A DNA stretch of 64,000 nucleotides from Methylophaga sulfidovorans (GCF_900114205.1 NZ_FOSH01000004.1:176769-240768), one strand, 5' to 3'. Shown: positions 17,926-27,942, counted from the first letter of the stretch. Numbers and translations are program-made. Notes: generated from the sequence alone by a model not told the origin.

Positions 17926-19377
17926 TCAGGCGGAAATACCTTTTGATGTCATCACAATCATTTTCTCAACCTGCATATCTTCCATTGTGTAAGGAATACC
18001 GCCTGTACCTAAACCGGAATGTTTTAAACCGGCAAAAGGCATCCAATCGACACGAAATGCCGTGTGTTCATTAATCATTACTGCAGATGCATCGAGTTTG
18101 TCAGCCACATACATTGCCGCATTTAACTCTCGGCTATATACCGAGGCCTGGAATGCAAATGGCAAACTGTTGGCTGCTGCCAGAGCGTCATCGACATCAT
18201 CAAATGGATATACATTCACCACAGGGCCAAATACTTCTGAGGTACTAACTTTGGCATCAGCAGGTGGGTTAAATAACACGGTCGGAGCATAACAGTTATC
18301 ATCCAGTGCTTTACCGCCGCACAGACATTCCGCACCTGCATCAATCGCTTCATTAACCCAATTATCAATCCGAGTTAGTTCAGACTTTTTGATGATGGGT
18401 CCCACTTCGGTATCGGCTGATACCGGATCACCTACCTTGAGTTGTTTAGCAGTTGTCGCCAATTTTTCTGCCAGTTGTCTGGCGATAGAGCTATGTGCGT
18501 AAATTCGTTGTACTGATACGCACACCTGGCCTGCATGATAAAAACCGCCTTTGCTAAGGCTTGGGATTGCAGCATCGATATCAGCATCCTCGGTAACAAT
18601 AACCGGGGCAACACCACCATGTTCCAGAGCACAGCGGGTACCTGGGGCAAGTTTTGAGCGTAAATACCAGCCCACTTTAGCGCTGCCGATAAAGCTTAAA
18701 AATGCCACACGGTCATCGGTGACCAGAGACTCGGTATCTTCGTGACTTTCTGTTAGTAAAGCCTGACACCAGCCTTCCGGTAAGCCAGCTTTATGGAATA
18801 TCTCAACCAGACGGAAACAGGATAAAGGTGTTTTTTCAGCAGGTTTTACAATGACCGGACAACCCGTTGCAATCGCTGGCCCGACCTGATGGGCTATAAG
18901 ATTAAGCGGGTGGTTAAAGGCACTGATGGCAACAACCACGCCAATCGGTTCCTTGCGCATGGTGGTTAAACGATGTTGCGATGCCGGATTAATGCCCATA
19001 GGAATAGTATGAGGGGCATCATTACGCAAACCATCGATACAGGCACGAATACTATCAATGCAGCGAGCCATTTCGACTTGTGAATCAATAAGAGGTTTGC
19101 CGCCTTCTTTAGCAGCACCGATAGCGAGACTTTCTGCATCTGCTTTCATCATCTCAACAGCTTTTTCCAGAATGCCGATACGCTGAACAACAGTAAGCCA
19201 CCGTGAGCGATCCTTAAATAGCGAATGCGCTGTAGTTAAGGCTTTATCGATATCCTCTTTATTTGCCTGATCGACAGTGCCGAGTAATTGTTCATTGAAG
19301 GGCGAGAAGACTTCCGCCCGGGAAGCATCCGTTTTTGATAAACCAGCGATCTTCAACGGAAAATGGGGCGTGGTCAT
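17926..19377 (-). CDS. NAD(P)-dependent aldehyde dehydrogenase
   Basis: A 483-residue enzyme of the aldehyde dehydrogenase superfamily. The catalytic Cys is in GFYHAGQVCVSVQR, the general base Glu is in CALEHGGVAP, and the cofactor residues are ISAFNHPLN, KPAEKTP and FIGSAKVGW. It sits 12 bp downstream of a ThDP enzyme of the acetolactate synthase type and is preceded by AAGGAGC, so the two are cotranscribed and may act in sequence: the ThDP enzyme produces an aldehyde or ketol from a 2-keto acid, and this enzyme oxidises it. It resembles the lactaldehyde/glyceraldehyde-3-P-type group, but the substrate is not determined. Confidence 0.88.
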   Translation of the reverse strand: MTTPHFPLKIAGLSKTDASRAEVFSPFNEQLLGTVDQANKEDIDKALTTAHSLFKDRSRWLTVVQRIGILEKAVEMMKADAESLAIGAAKEGGKPLIDSQVEMARCIDSIRACIDGLRNDAPHTIPMGINPASQHRLTTMRKEPIGVVVAISAFNHPLNLIAHQVGPAIATGCPVIVKPAEKTPLSCFRLVEIFHKAGLPEGWCQALLTESHEDTESLVTDDRVAFLSFIGSAKVGWYLRSKLAPGTRCALEHGGVAPVIVTEDADIDAAIPSLSKGGFYHAGQVCVSVQRIYAHSSIARQLAEKLATTAKQLKVGDPVSADTEVGPIIKKSELTRIDNWVNEAIDAGAECLCGGKALDDNCYAPTVLFNPPADAKVSTSEVFGPVVNVYPFDDVDDALAAANSLPFAFQASVYSRELNAAMYVADKLDASAVMINEHTAFRVDWMPFAGLKHSGLGTGGIPYTMEDMQVEKMIVMTSKGISA

Positions 19378-19389
19378 TATATAAGCTCC

Positions 19390-21030
19390 TTATAAAATAC
19401 AGATTTTTTGTTTCAGGCCTTCACTGAGGATCGAGTAATTCAGTGAGTAATCAACAGCCAAATCAATCAGGTGAACGCCTTTGGCATTGAGGGCGTAATC
19501 GAGTATTTTGATGAACTCCGCATGACTGGCTGGTCTATGACCAAAAGCGCCATAACTATCTGCGTATTTCACAAAATCGGGATTATTAAAGTTGAGGCCA
19601 TAATCTTCAAAGCCCATGCCTTCTTGTTTCCATCTGATCATGCCATAGGCGTTGTCGTTGAATATCAACACCACCAAATCAAGGTCGAGTCTGACGGCGG
19701 TTTCCATTTCTTGTGAGTTCATCATAAAGCCGCCATCGCCACAGACAGCCATCACTTTTTGGTCCGGATTTAACATTTTTGCCATCATGGCTGTGGATAG
19801 TCCAGCCCCCATGGTGGCGAGTGCGTTGTCCAGCAGCAAGGAGTTGTAGTAATAACTTGGATAATTACGTGCAAACCAGATTTTATAGACACCATTATCC
19901 AGAGCGAGAATGTCTTCTTCACCCATGGCTTCACGAATAATGCGCACGGCACTTTGCGGCAGAATAGGGAAGCGTTCATCATCGCTATATTTTGACAGCC
20001 GCTCATTCACCTCTTGTTTTACTTTGTAATAGTAAGAAAAATCCCAGTGCGGCTGAATAGTTAATCCGGTGCGAAGACGGTTAATAGATGTCGCGATATC
20101 GCCAACTACATCGAGTTGAGGGAAATAGACAGGATCAATTTCTGCGGCGTGAAAATTAATATGAATAACCTGTGCACCACCATCTTTCATAAAAAATGGC
20201 GGTTTTTCTACTTCATCGTGTCCGACGTTAATGATGAGATCCGCTCGCTCAATAGCACAATGCAGGAAATCTGATTCAGACAAGGCTGCTGTACCCAGAT
20301 AACTGTCATGTCGCTCATCAATTACCCCTTTACCCAACTGCGTGTTGAAAAAGGGGATACCGGTATGTTCGACGAATTTTGTTAAAGCAGCACTAGCCCG
20401 TTTACGGTTAGCACCGGCACCAATCAGTAATAGAGGCATTGATGCCTCTTCAATCATTTTCAGGGCGTGTTGAATCGTGCGGTTATCGGCATCAGGGCGA
20501 CGGATAGTCTCCACTGTATAGATGCGTTGATGAGCTTCTTCAGCAGCAATATCTTCCGGAAGCTCAATATGCACCGCACCAGGTCTCTCTTCCACTGCAA
20601 TCCGGAAGGCCTCTCGCACAATGGCGGCGATAGTACTGCCATGCACAACTTGTTTGGTGAACTTGGTGATGGGACGCAGCATGCTGACCACATCAACAAT
20701 CTGAAACAACGCTTGTTTACTTTCTTTAATGGGTTTTTGCCCAGTAATGATCAGCATTGGCATACCACCAAGTTGCGCATAGGCAGCAGGGGTAACTAGA
20801 TTCGTCGCACCAGGGCCGAGTGTTGATAGACAGACCCCGGGCTTGCCGGTGAGGCGACCATAGTTGGCAGCCATAAAGCCTGCGCCTTGTTCATGGCGAG
20901 TAATAATGAGCCTGATAGAGGAATGTTTTAAAGAATCAAGAAAATCCAGATTTTCTTCGCCGGGGATGCCGAAGATATATTCGACCCCTTCGTTTTCCAG
21001 TGCTTTGACGAGTAGGTCTGATGTTTTCAT
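19390..21030 (-). CDS. Acetolactate synthase-like ThDP-dependent enzyme
   Basis: A 546-residue three-domain ThDP enzyme. The catalytic Glu is in ITRHEQGAGFMAANYGR, the FAD/beta-domain lies at about 190-330, and the ThDP/Mg motif is GDGGFMMNSQEMETAV followed by NDNAYGMI (about residues 430-470). The closest annotated type is acetolactate synthase large subunit, but no regulatory small subunit is adjacent and the next gene is an aldehyde dehydrogenase. A 2-keto acid decarboxylase or carboligase role is equally possible. AAGGACG precedes ATG 21030. First gene of a three-gene leftward operon. Function by family is firm, reaction unproven. Confidence 0.85.
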   Translation of the reverse strand: MKTSDLLVKALENEGVEYIFGIPGEENLDFLDSLKHSSIRLIITRHEQGAGFMAANYGRLTGKPGVCLSTLGPGATNLVTPAAYAQLGGMPMLIITGQKPIKESKQALFQIVDVVSMLRPITKFTKQVVHGSTIAAIVREAFRIAVEERPGAVHIELPEDIAAEEAHQRIYTVETIRRPDADNRTIQHALKMIEEASMPLLLIGAGANRKRASAALTKFVEHTGIPFFNTQLGKGVIDERHDSYLGTAALSESDFLHCAIERADLIINVGHDEVEKPPFFMKDGGAQVIHINFHAAEIDPVYFPQLDVVGDIATSINRLRTGLTIQPHWDFSYYYKVKQEVNERLSKYSDDERFPILPQSAVRIIREAMGEEDILALDNGVYKIWFARNYPSYYYNSLLLDNALATMGAGLSTAMMAKMLNPDQKVMAVCGDGGFMMNSQEMETAVRLDLDLVVLIFNDNAYGMIRWKQEGMGFEDYGLNFNNPDFVKYADSYGAFGHRPASHAEFIKILDYALNAKGVHLIDLAVDYSLNYSILSEGLKQKICIL

Positions 21031-21111
21031 GATGCGTCCTTATCCGTTGGTTTCAGGGGGCCGATCTGTGTTCTGTTGTACTCGATTATATAGTGATCAT
21101 TCAACTTAGGG

Positions 21112-21912
21112 CTATGGGTTAATAATGCCAATTTCAACCCGACGGTTTATAGCACGCCCTTGTGAGGTCAGATTAGAGCGAATAGGCCTGGTGTCAGCAT
21201 AGGCCTCGACTCTGAATTGTGCCGGTTTTAGTGCTTTGTTACGCAACAGTGCATGCACTACAGACGTTGCCCTAGCTGCGGACAACTCCCAGTTGGAGCG
21301 ATAATTCAGATTGCTCAGCGGTACATTGTCTGTATGTCCTGCGACTACAAAAGTGGTGTTCAGTTCCGTCAGCACATCAGAGATATGTGCAAGTACTGGC
21401 AGAATACCTGGTTTTAATGTTGCTTGCCCGGAAGAGAAAGAGGCATTTTCATTAATACGAATGATGACACGATCATCAATCTTTTCAAGACTAAGCTGGC
21501 CAGCAGTAATGGCCTTAACAAACTTTTTCTGTAATGTTGCCATTAGACTATTTAATTTAGCCTGTTGATACAAATTGGCGTCATGTATTTTGATGACATT
21601 CTCATCATTGCGGCTCTCCTGAAAAATTTTGGAGAGAGGAGACGGTGTATCAGAGGGGGACGGTGAGAAGGTTTGTTTGATGATACTGGTGGCTTTGATA
21701 ACCTCATCTGGCGTGTCTTTTTTCACCCCAAATGCATTTTCCATTGAACGAACCACAACCTTATATTTAAGCGCATCAATTTCTGCCATACTTAGCAGCA
21801 GCACAAAAAAACACAGTAATAATGTCATCAGATCTGCAAACGTTGCCAGATATCGAGGTATTCCACTGCTCTGTTTCTTCATATTTGGTCGATACTGGTT
21901 CAGGTTAGTCAA
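21112..21912 (-). CDS. PomB/MotB-like stator protein (OmpA domain)
   Basis: A 266-residue protein with one N-terminal membrane helix and a C-terminal OmpA/MotB peptidoglycan-binding domain. The helix YLATFADLMTLLLCFFVLLLSM closely resembles sodium-type PomB: the ion-binding Asp is the D of FADLM, then SMAEIDALKYKVVVRSME as in PomB. The OmpA domain has VAGHTDNVPL, NWELSAARATSVV and INRRVEIGI. PomB works with a PomA/MotA channel, which is absent here, as are other flagellar genes. The frame begins with TTG 21912 (GTGGA upstream); ATG 21882 is an alternative. It may be an orphan or an alternative stator component. Confidence 0.85.
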   Translation of the reverse strand: MTNLNQYRPNMKKQSSGIPRYLATFADLMTLLLCFFVLLLSMAEIDALKYKVVVRSMENAFGVKKDTPDEVIKATSIIKQTFSPSPSDTPSPLSKIFQESRNDENVIKIHDANLYQQAKLNSLMATLQKKFVKAITAGQLSLEKIDDRVIIRINENASFSSGQATLKPGILPVLAHISDVLTELNTTFVVAGHTDNVPLSNLNYRSNWELSAARATSVVHALLRNKALKPAQFRVEAYADTRPIRSNLTSQGRAINRRVEIGIINP

Positions 21913-22173
21913 ATATTTCCACTTTTATTCCTGATGATTGAGTTAAATAGCCAATATAGCGTCCGTATTGCGTGAGAGATATTGCTATACCAATCAATCC
22001 CATACACGTTAATATGTTGCATTAGTCATTCTGTTGCAAGCACTACCGTGGTGACAGATGTTTAGTTTGAGTATAACCGTGATAGGTCGCTTATCTATGT
22101 TGCTGTCTTTGGCCTACGCCGACTCTATATGTGTAAAGAGCTTTTATTTATGCTGTTAAAGCGATAGTTAGTT

Positions 22174-25100
22174 ATGTACACCAACACATACACAAGAATG
22201 GCATTTTATAGCATCCTCGCTGTACTAGCTGTGATCTTCATCTCAATCGCGACGATTATCAGTCGGCATATAGACGATAACTACAAAGCGGAACAATTTG
22301 TTGATACACAAGCCCTTCTCAACAAGTATCAAAGCCGTATCAACTCTGAATTACAAGGCCATATCCAACTCGTTCGTGGCCTGCCAAGTCTCTTTGCTGT
22401 GAACCCACAGTTATCACAACAACAATTTGCCATGGCGGTCAGTTATCTAGTTGAAAGTGATACAGAAATTCGCAATATTGCTGCTGCGCCAGACATGGTC
22501 ATCAGATACATTTATCCAATAGCGGGCAATGTGCAGGCTCTGGGACTGGATTATCGTAAGGAACCTGCACAGTTTGAGGCTGCAGATAGGGCAAGGCGTA
22601 CCCGTGAATTAGTATTAGCCGGTCCGGTTCAATTAAAACAGGGAGGTATGGGGTTGATCACACGTATTCCTGTTTTTTTAAACGATGAGGCTACTGGTGA
22701 AGAATATTTTTGGGGTCTTATTTCAGCCGTTATTGATGTCGACAAGTTTTTTAATAAAGTCGGTTTGAATGATCCTTTGCCCTTCAAGCTGGCAATACGT
22801 GGCAAAGATAGTCTTGGTCGGCAAGGTGCTGTGTTTTATGGTGATCCAGCATTGTTTCAGCAACCGACGTTGATACAGACACTCAAGTTACCCGAGGGGG
22901 AGTGGATACTCGCTGCTGAACCTAAAGGCGGTTGGTCAGCATTGCCAGAAAATTACTGGCAGCAAGTGGTAGCTATTTACGGCATCGCGACCCTTGTTTT
23001 TTTATTATTGGCAGCCATTATCCGCTTTGTGCTGGTTGCATCTATTGCTAACTATAAATACCGCAACCTGATTCAATCTTCGCCAGTGCCTTACGTGTTG
23101 ATGGATAAACAACGACGAGTGACGTTTATCAATCAGGCATTTAAAGAGACCTTCGGCTATTCTCTGGAGGATGTTGAGTCTCTGCCGAACTGGCGGCAAT
23201 TGATCGCTCAGGTTCAGCAACAACGAGAAAAAGTGAAACAGGATTTCGTGACTGAACTGTCTCATATCAGCAGTATGAGTAGTGCGTTTGAGATTGAGGT
23301 TGAGACAAAGTCTGGCAAACGTCGTGTTGTACTGGTCAGCTCGTCTATTGTTGAAAATACCTTTGGTGATGAAACGTTACTGGTCATATACGACATCACT
23401 GTGCGTAAAGAAGCAGAAGAACAATTACGGTTTTCTTCGCGTGTATTTAATCAAGCACATGAAGCGATCATGATCACCGATACCAGAGGTGTGATTACTG
23501 ATGTTAATCCGGCTTTTTGCAACATCACGGGTTACAGTCGCGAAGAAGCTATTGGTCATACTCCTCATCTATTGAGTTCTGATAAACATCCTCCTGAATT
23601 TTTCCAGAATATGTGGAAATCAATAACTGAGCATGGCTACTGGCAAGGTGAGGTATGGAATTGTAGAAAAAATGGTGAGTTATATGCTGAATTATTAACT
23701 GTCTCTTCCTTAACGGATGATGACGGCGCGACTCGACATTTTGTTGGTTTATTTTCAGATATTACCCAGGCAAAAGAACAGCAGGATATTCTGGAGCTGA
23801 TGGCACATTATGATGTGCTGACAAAGCTGCCCAATCGAGTGTTATTTGCTGATCGTTTTTCACAAGCGGTAGCTCACTGCAAACGCTCTGATACCATGCT
23901 GGCCATTTGTTTTGTTGATCTGGATGACTTTAAACCCGTTAACGATACCTATGGTCATGATATTGGTGACCAACTGCTTATCGAGGTTGCTAACAGATTA
24001 AAAAGCAATGTTCGTGAAGAAGACACGATTTCACGTTTTGGTGGTGATGAGTTTGCCATTATTTTTCGTGATGTTGAGTCAGTCGAAGAGTGTGAAGAGA
24101 TGCTGAAACGCATCCACCAATCCATTGCTCAACCTTATCATGTGGATGATTTACGTCTGAATATCAGTGCATCAAGTGGGGTCAGTTTTTATACCCAGGA
24201 AAATGATGATCTTGATACTTTACTGCGTCATGCTGATCAAAGTATGTATCAGGCGAAATTATCTGGACGTAATCATTATCAACTGTTCAACCCGGCTGAT
24301 AATCAGTTGAATATTGAAAAACAACAGTTATTACATGATATTCGCCAAGGCTTGCAAAGCAATGAGTTCCGATTGTTTTACCAGCCGAAAGTCAATATGA
24401 CGACCGGCGAGGTGTTCGGCATGGAAGCTTTGATCCGTTGGCAACATCCGACGCGTGGATTGTTAACGCCGCTGAAGTTTTTACCGCTGATTGCCGACAG
24501 TGAATTAGAAATTGAAATGGGTCAGTGGGTTTTACAACAAGCACTTCATCAACTTCAGTTGTTACATCATGCAGGCTATCGCATCTCATTAAGTGTCAAT
24601 ATCGCCTCTTACCACTTGCAGTCAGCCTACTTTGTAGAAAACGTGGAAGCTATACTGAATCAGTATCCGGACATTAGTGCGGAATATCTGCAACTGGAAA
24701 TTGTGGAAACATCAGCACTGGGTGATATTGGTGCTATCACTAAGGTTATCAGAAAGTGTAAAGACTCTATCGGCGTCTCTGTGGCTTTAGATGATTTTGG
24801 CACCGGCTATTCCTCATTGACCCATTTACGCCACTTGAATGCAGATACCATTAAGATTGACCAGAGTTTCATTCGTGACATGCTTGACGACCCTCAGGAT
24901 TACACGATTGTGGATGGTGTGACTGGACTGGCGGAAGCGTTTAACCGACAAGTTATCGCAGAAGGTGTCGAAAGTGTTGAACATGGTTTGATGTTATTGC
25001 TGATTGGCTGTGAGAATGCACAAGGCTATGGTATTGCCAAGCCGATGCCGAGTGAAGAGCTTATTCCTTGGCTGGAGCAATACCATGCTGAACCTCAGTG

Positions 25101-25515
25101 GCTGGCTGCTGTTGACTTACTGTTCTCGCCTCGACAAAAAGCCTTACGCTTTTTATCTCTGACACTGGAACGTTGGCGAAAAGTCTTTTTAAACCATTTC
25201 GATGAAAACAAAGACACTTCGATATCACTACCATGGCCGATAATGGATGTTCATTATTGTCACTGTGGAACATGGATCGAACGGGTTAAAAATCAGAACT
25301 TATTCGAAGAATCTTGGGTGACTGAGCTTACAAAAATACATCAGGAATGGCACAGACTGGCTACGCAAATGCGAGAATATGCTCTAGCTGAGAATCTGTC
25401 TGAGGCAATGGTCTCTGTTGAACAGTTTGAAAAGATATATCAGCGATTATTATTCATGATTAATGGTGTCGAAAGCGTGGCATTTTTCACGACAAGAGAG
25501 TCGGGTCAGAACTAA
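22174..25515 (+). CDS. CHASE-PAS-PAS-GGDEF-EAL-CZB cyclic-di-GMP protein
   Basis: A 1113-residue inner-membrane signalling protein. Order: TM1 (about 10-31), periplasmic CHASE domain (about 45-255), TM2 (about 263-290), PAS1 (about 295-410), PAS2 (about 420-535), GGDEF (about 545-700), EAL (about 715-965), and a C-terminal CZB-like zinc domain (about 985-1105). The GGDEF motif is intact at 623-627 with the RxxD inhibitory site at 614-617. EAL (751-753), LDDFGTGYS and VIAEGVES are also intact, so both synthesis and hydrolysis of c-di-GMP are possible. The CZB part has a His, then CHCGTW, then HQEWH, the pattern that binds zinc in DgcZ-type and chemoreceptor proteins. It is divergent from the PomB-like gene. 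Confidence 0.94.
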   Translation: MYTNTYTRMAFYSILAVLAVIFISIATIISRHIDDNYKAEQFVDTQALLNKYQSRINSELQGHIQLVRGLPSLFAVNPQLSQQQFAMAVSYLVESDTEIRNIAAAPDMVIRYIYPIAGNVQALGLDYRKEPAQFEAADRARRTRELVLAGPVQLKQGGMGLITRIPVFLNDEATGEEYFWGLISAVIDVDKFFNKVGLNDPLPFKLAIRGKDSLGRQGAVFYGDPALFQQPTLIQTLKLPEGEWILAAEPKGGWSALPENYWQQVVAIYGIATLVFLLLAAIIRFVLVASIANYKYRNLIQSSPVPYVLMDKQRRVTFINQAFKETFGYSLEDVESLPNWRQLIAQVQQQREKVKQDFVTELSHISSMSSAFEIEVETKSGKRRVVLVSSSIVENTFGDETLLVIYDITVRKEAEEQLRFSSRVFNQAHEAIMITDTRGVITDVNPAFCNITGYSREEAIGHTPHLLSSDKHPPEFFQNMWKSITEHGYWQGEVWNCRKNGELYAELLTVSSLTDDDGATRHFVGLFSDITQAKEQQDILELMAHYDVLTKLPNRVLFADRFSQAVAHCKRSDTMLAICFVDLDDFKPVNDTYGHDIGDQLLIEVANRLKSNVREEDTISRFGGDEFAIIFRDVESVEECEEMLKRIHQSIAQPYHVDDLRLNISASSGVSFYTQENDDLDTLLRHADQSMYQAKLSGRNHYQLFNPADNQLNIEKQQLLHDIRQGLQSNEFRLFYQPKVNMTTGEVFGMEALIRWQHPTRGLLTPLKFLPLIADSELEIEMGQWVLQQALHQLQLLHHAGYRISLSVNIASYHLQSAYFVENVEAILNQYPDISAEYLQLEIVETSALGDIGAITKVIRKCKDSIGVSVALDDFGTGYSSLTHLRHLNADTIKIDQSFIRDMLDDPQDYTIVDGVTGLAEAFNRQVIAEGVESVEHGLMLLLIGCENAQGYGIAKPMPSEELIPWLEQYHAEPQWLAAVDLLFSPRQKALRFLSLTLERWRKVFLNHFDENKDTSISLPWPIMDVHYCHCGTWIERVKNQNLFEESWVTELTKIHQEWHRLATQMREYALAENLSEAMVSVEQFEKIYQRLLFMINGVESVAFFTTRESGQN

Positions 25516-25565
25516 GTCATAATAATTTCAGTCACAACAGAAATTGAATAAAAGGGTGAAAGGAA

Positions 25566-26114
25566 ATGCGGTTTTTGCTTCCCATATTGATGTTGCTTCT
25601 TAGTGCCTGCAGTAATTTACCTGTGGCGATAAAAGAGGCTCCGAAGCCTGATTGGCAGCTGAGTCAGGTCGCGATAAAGGCGGAGCAGCATAAAGGTGAT
25701 GCTATCCGCTGGGGCGGACAAGTGGTAAAAGTGGAAAATGATAATAACGGTTCCACTATCCATGTTGTTCAGTTTCCATTGAATGGTTTTGGACGACCAG
25801 ATAGTGATGGTGTCAGTCAGGGACGTTTTCTCATTCATTCAGATAGTTTTATTGATCCCTATATTTATAAAGCGGGCACATTAATTACCGTCGCCGGCAT
25901 TGTGGCAAACAAAGAGACAGTCACTATCGATAAGAAATCGATGAGCTTACCGGTAGTGACTGCTACTCAATTGTATCGCTGGAGTAAGGATGATTACTCG
26001 CGTGATCCTTACTGGCGTGGTCATCCTTATTATTACGACCCCTTCGCCTTTGGCCCCTATTACGGGCCAGGCTTACGACCAGCGTGGGGTTATTACAATG
26101 GCTACTATTGGTAG
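25566..26114 (+). CDS. Slp-family outer membrane lipoprotein
   Basis: A 182-residue lipoprotein. The lipobox LLSAC places the lipidated Cys at residue 15. The central part matches the Slp (starvation/stationary-phase lipoprotein) family: RWGGQVVKVEND, QFPLNGFGRPD, GRFLIHSDSFIDP, YKAGTLITVAG. The C-terminal 35 residues are unusually rich in Tyr, Pro and Gly (RGHPYYYDPFAF through GYYNGYYW). AAAGG lies before ATG 25566, and the gene follows the c-di-GMP gene by 50 bp. Its stop is two bases from that of the convergent pycB. The function is unclear; outer membrane location is expected. Confidence 0.87.
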   Translation: MRFLLPILMLLLSACSNLPVAIKEAPKPDWQLSQVAIKAEQHKGDAIRWGGQVVKVENDNNGSTIHVVQFPLNGFGRPDSDGVSQGRFLIHSDSFIDPYIYKAGTLITVAGIVANKETVTIDKKSMSLPVVTATQLYRWSKDDYSRDPYWRGHPYYYDPFAFGPYYGPGLRPAWGYYNGYYW

Positions 26115-26115
26115 C

Positions 26116-27918
26116 TTATTCGACAATCTCAATTAGAGTCTCACCCGGCGTAACACGGTCAGCTTTTTTCACATGCAGTGCTTTAACTGTGCCAGAGATA
26201 TTAGCCAGCAACTCGGTTTCCATTTTCATGGCTTCCATGACTAATAAGGCCTGACCAGCTTCCACTTTGTCGCCTTCTGCTACCAGAACTTCAACCACAT
26301 TACCTGGCAATGGTGCTGTGACATGACCCGGATCGGTCGCTTTCTTGCGACCACCGGCATTACTACCGCTGTCGTTGACGTATTCGTTTAAAGCTTCGAA
26401 GGTTACTTCTTCCGGCATGCCATCTATAGAAATGTAGAATTTGCGTTTGCCACCACCGACATCACCGACACCCGTGATGGCGATATCGTAGCTTTCACCA
26501 TGAACATCGACTTTAAACTCTGTGGCAATGCCTTCTTTATTATTACTGGCTTCAGTCACCGGTAATAATGGTTCTGGTTTCAAGGTACCTTCAGCACGTT
26601 GTTGCAGGAATTCACGGCCAAGATCAGGGAACATAGCAAACGTCAGCACATCTTCTTCAGATTTAGCTAAGTCACCAATATCCGCTCTCAGCTTATTAAG
26701 TTCAGGTGACAGCGCATCAGCAGGACGAGACTCAATGACTTCTTCGTTACCAATCGCTTTTTTCTGCAATTGAGCATTAACAGGTGCGGGTGGCTGACCG
26801 TAACCACCTTGTAAATAACGTTTTACTTCATTAGTGATGGTTTTGTAACGTTCGCCTGCTAAAACGTTATATACCGCTTGAGTACCCACAATCTGTGATG
26901 TTGGCGTCACCAGTGGTGGATAACCCAGGTCTTCACGGACGCGTGGAATTTCAGCAAATACGTCACGAATTCTGTCGAGTGCGTTTTGTTCTTTTAATTG
27001 GTTGGCCAGATTTGACATCATGCCGCCTGGGACCTGATTAATCTGAACTGACACATCTTCGCCAGTAAATTCGCTCTCAAACTGATGATATTTTTTGCGA
27101 ACTTCGCGGAAATAGTCGGCAATTTCGGATAACAAGTTGAGATCAAGGCCGGTATCCCATTCAGTATTACGCAGTGCGGCGACTTGAGATTCCGTGGCTG
27201 GATGGCTGGTACCATTGGCAAATGAAGAAATAGCGGTATCAATACGATCCACACCCGCTTCAATCGCTTTGAGCTGACATTGTGCTGCCAGACCTGAAGT
27301 GGAGTGAGAGTGAATGACTAAAGGTAAATCGACTTCAGATTTAATCGCTTTCACTAAATCATAGGTCGGATAAGGGGCTAATAAACCGGCCATATCTTTA
27401 ATCGCAATCGAGTCTGCGCCCATGTTTTGCAGATCTTTGGCCTGTTTCACAAACAGCTCTGGGGTATGAACCGGGCTGGTGGTGTAGCTGATGGTGCCTT
27501 GAGCATGTTTACCAGCTTTTTTCACTGCTTTCATCGCAGTTTCAAGATTGCGCAGGTCATTCAGGGCATCAAAAATACGGAAGACATCAATACCGTTTTC
27601 AGCCGCGCGTTCGACAAAAGCACTGACTACATCATCAGCGTAGTGACGGTAACCCAGCAGGTTTTGACCGCGTAATAACATTTGTAAACGGGTATTGGGT
27701 AAGGCTTGTTTTAATTGTCTGAGTCTTTCCCATGGATCTTCTTTTAGATAACGCACACAGGCATCAAATGTTGCGCCGCCCCAGACTTCAAGTGACCAAT
27801 AACCGACCTGGTCGAGTTTGTCACAGATAGGCAGCATATCGTCAGTGCGCATACGGGTGGCGATAAGTGATTGGTGAGCATCACGCAGAATGACATCAGT
27901 AACTTCAATTTTTTTCAT
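26116..27918 (-). CDS. pycB: Pyruvate carboxylase subunit B (carboxyltransferase plus biotin carrier)
   Basis: A 600-residue protein homologous to oxaloacetate decarboxylase alpha subunits. Domains: HMGL-like carboxyltransferase (about 1-280, with TDVILRDAHQSLIATRM and the metal-binding HSHSTSGLA), conserved carboxylase domain (about 290-470), and C-terminal biotinyl domain with Lys in VMEAMKMETE. Directly upstream is a biotin carboxylase gene, and there are no oadB/oadG genes, so an ATP-dependent two-subunit pyruvate carboxylase (pyruvate to oxaloacetate, anaplerotic) is favoured over a sodium-pumping decarboxylase. GGAG precedes the ATG. It is the second gene of the operon, 24 bp after pycA. 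Confidence 0.9.
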   Translation of the reverse strand: MKKIEVTDVILRDAHQSLIATRMRTDDMLPICDKLDQVGYWSLEVWGGATFDACVRYLKEDPWERLRQLKQALPNTRLQMLLRGQNLLGYRHYADDVVSAFVERAAENGIDVFRIFDALNDLRNLETAMKAVKKAGKHAQGTISYTTSPVHTPELFVKQAKDLQNMGADSIAIKDMAGLLAPYPTYDLVKAIKSEVDLPLVIHSHSTSGLAAQCQLKAIEAGVDRIDTAISSFANGTSHPATESQVAALRNTEWDTGLDLNLLSEIADYFREVRKKYHQFESEFTGEDVSVQINQVPGGMMSNLANQLKEQNALDRIRDVFAEIPRVREDLGYPPLVTPTSQIVGTQAVYNVLAGERYKTITNEVKRYLQGGYGQPPAPVNAQLQKKAIGNEEVIESRPADALSPELNKLRADIGDLAKSEEDVLTFAMFPDLGREFLQQRAEGTLKPEPLLPVTEASNNKEGIATEFKVDVHGESYDIAITGVGDVGGGKRKFYISIDGMPEEVTFEALNEYVNDSGSNAGGRKKATDPGHVTAPLPGNVVEVLVAEGDKVEAGQALLVMEAMKMETELLANISGTVKALHVKKADRVTPGETLIEIVE

Positions 27919-27942
27919 AAAATCTCCAGCAGTGTTTAAGGC

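Noticed and set aside
26116..27918. Sodium-pumping oxaloacetate decarboxylase alpha subunit
   Set aside because: No beta or gamma subunit genes are adjacent; a biotin carboxylase gene is directly upstream, which fits pyruvate carboxylase.
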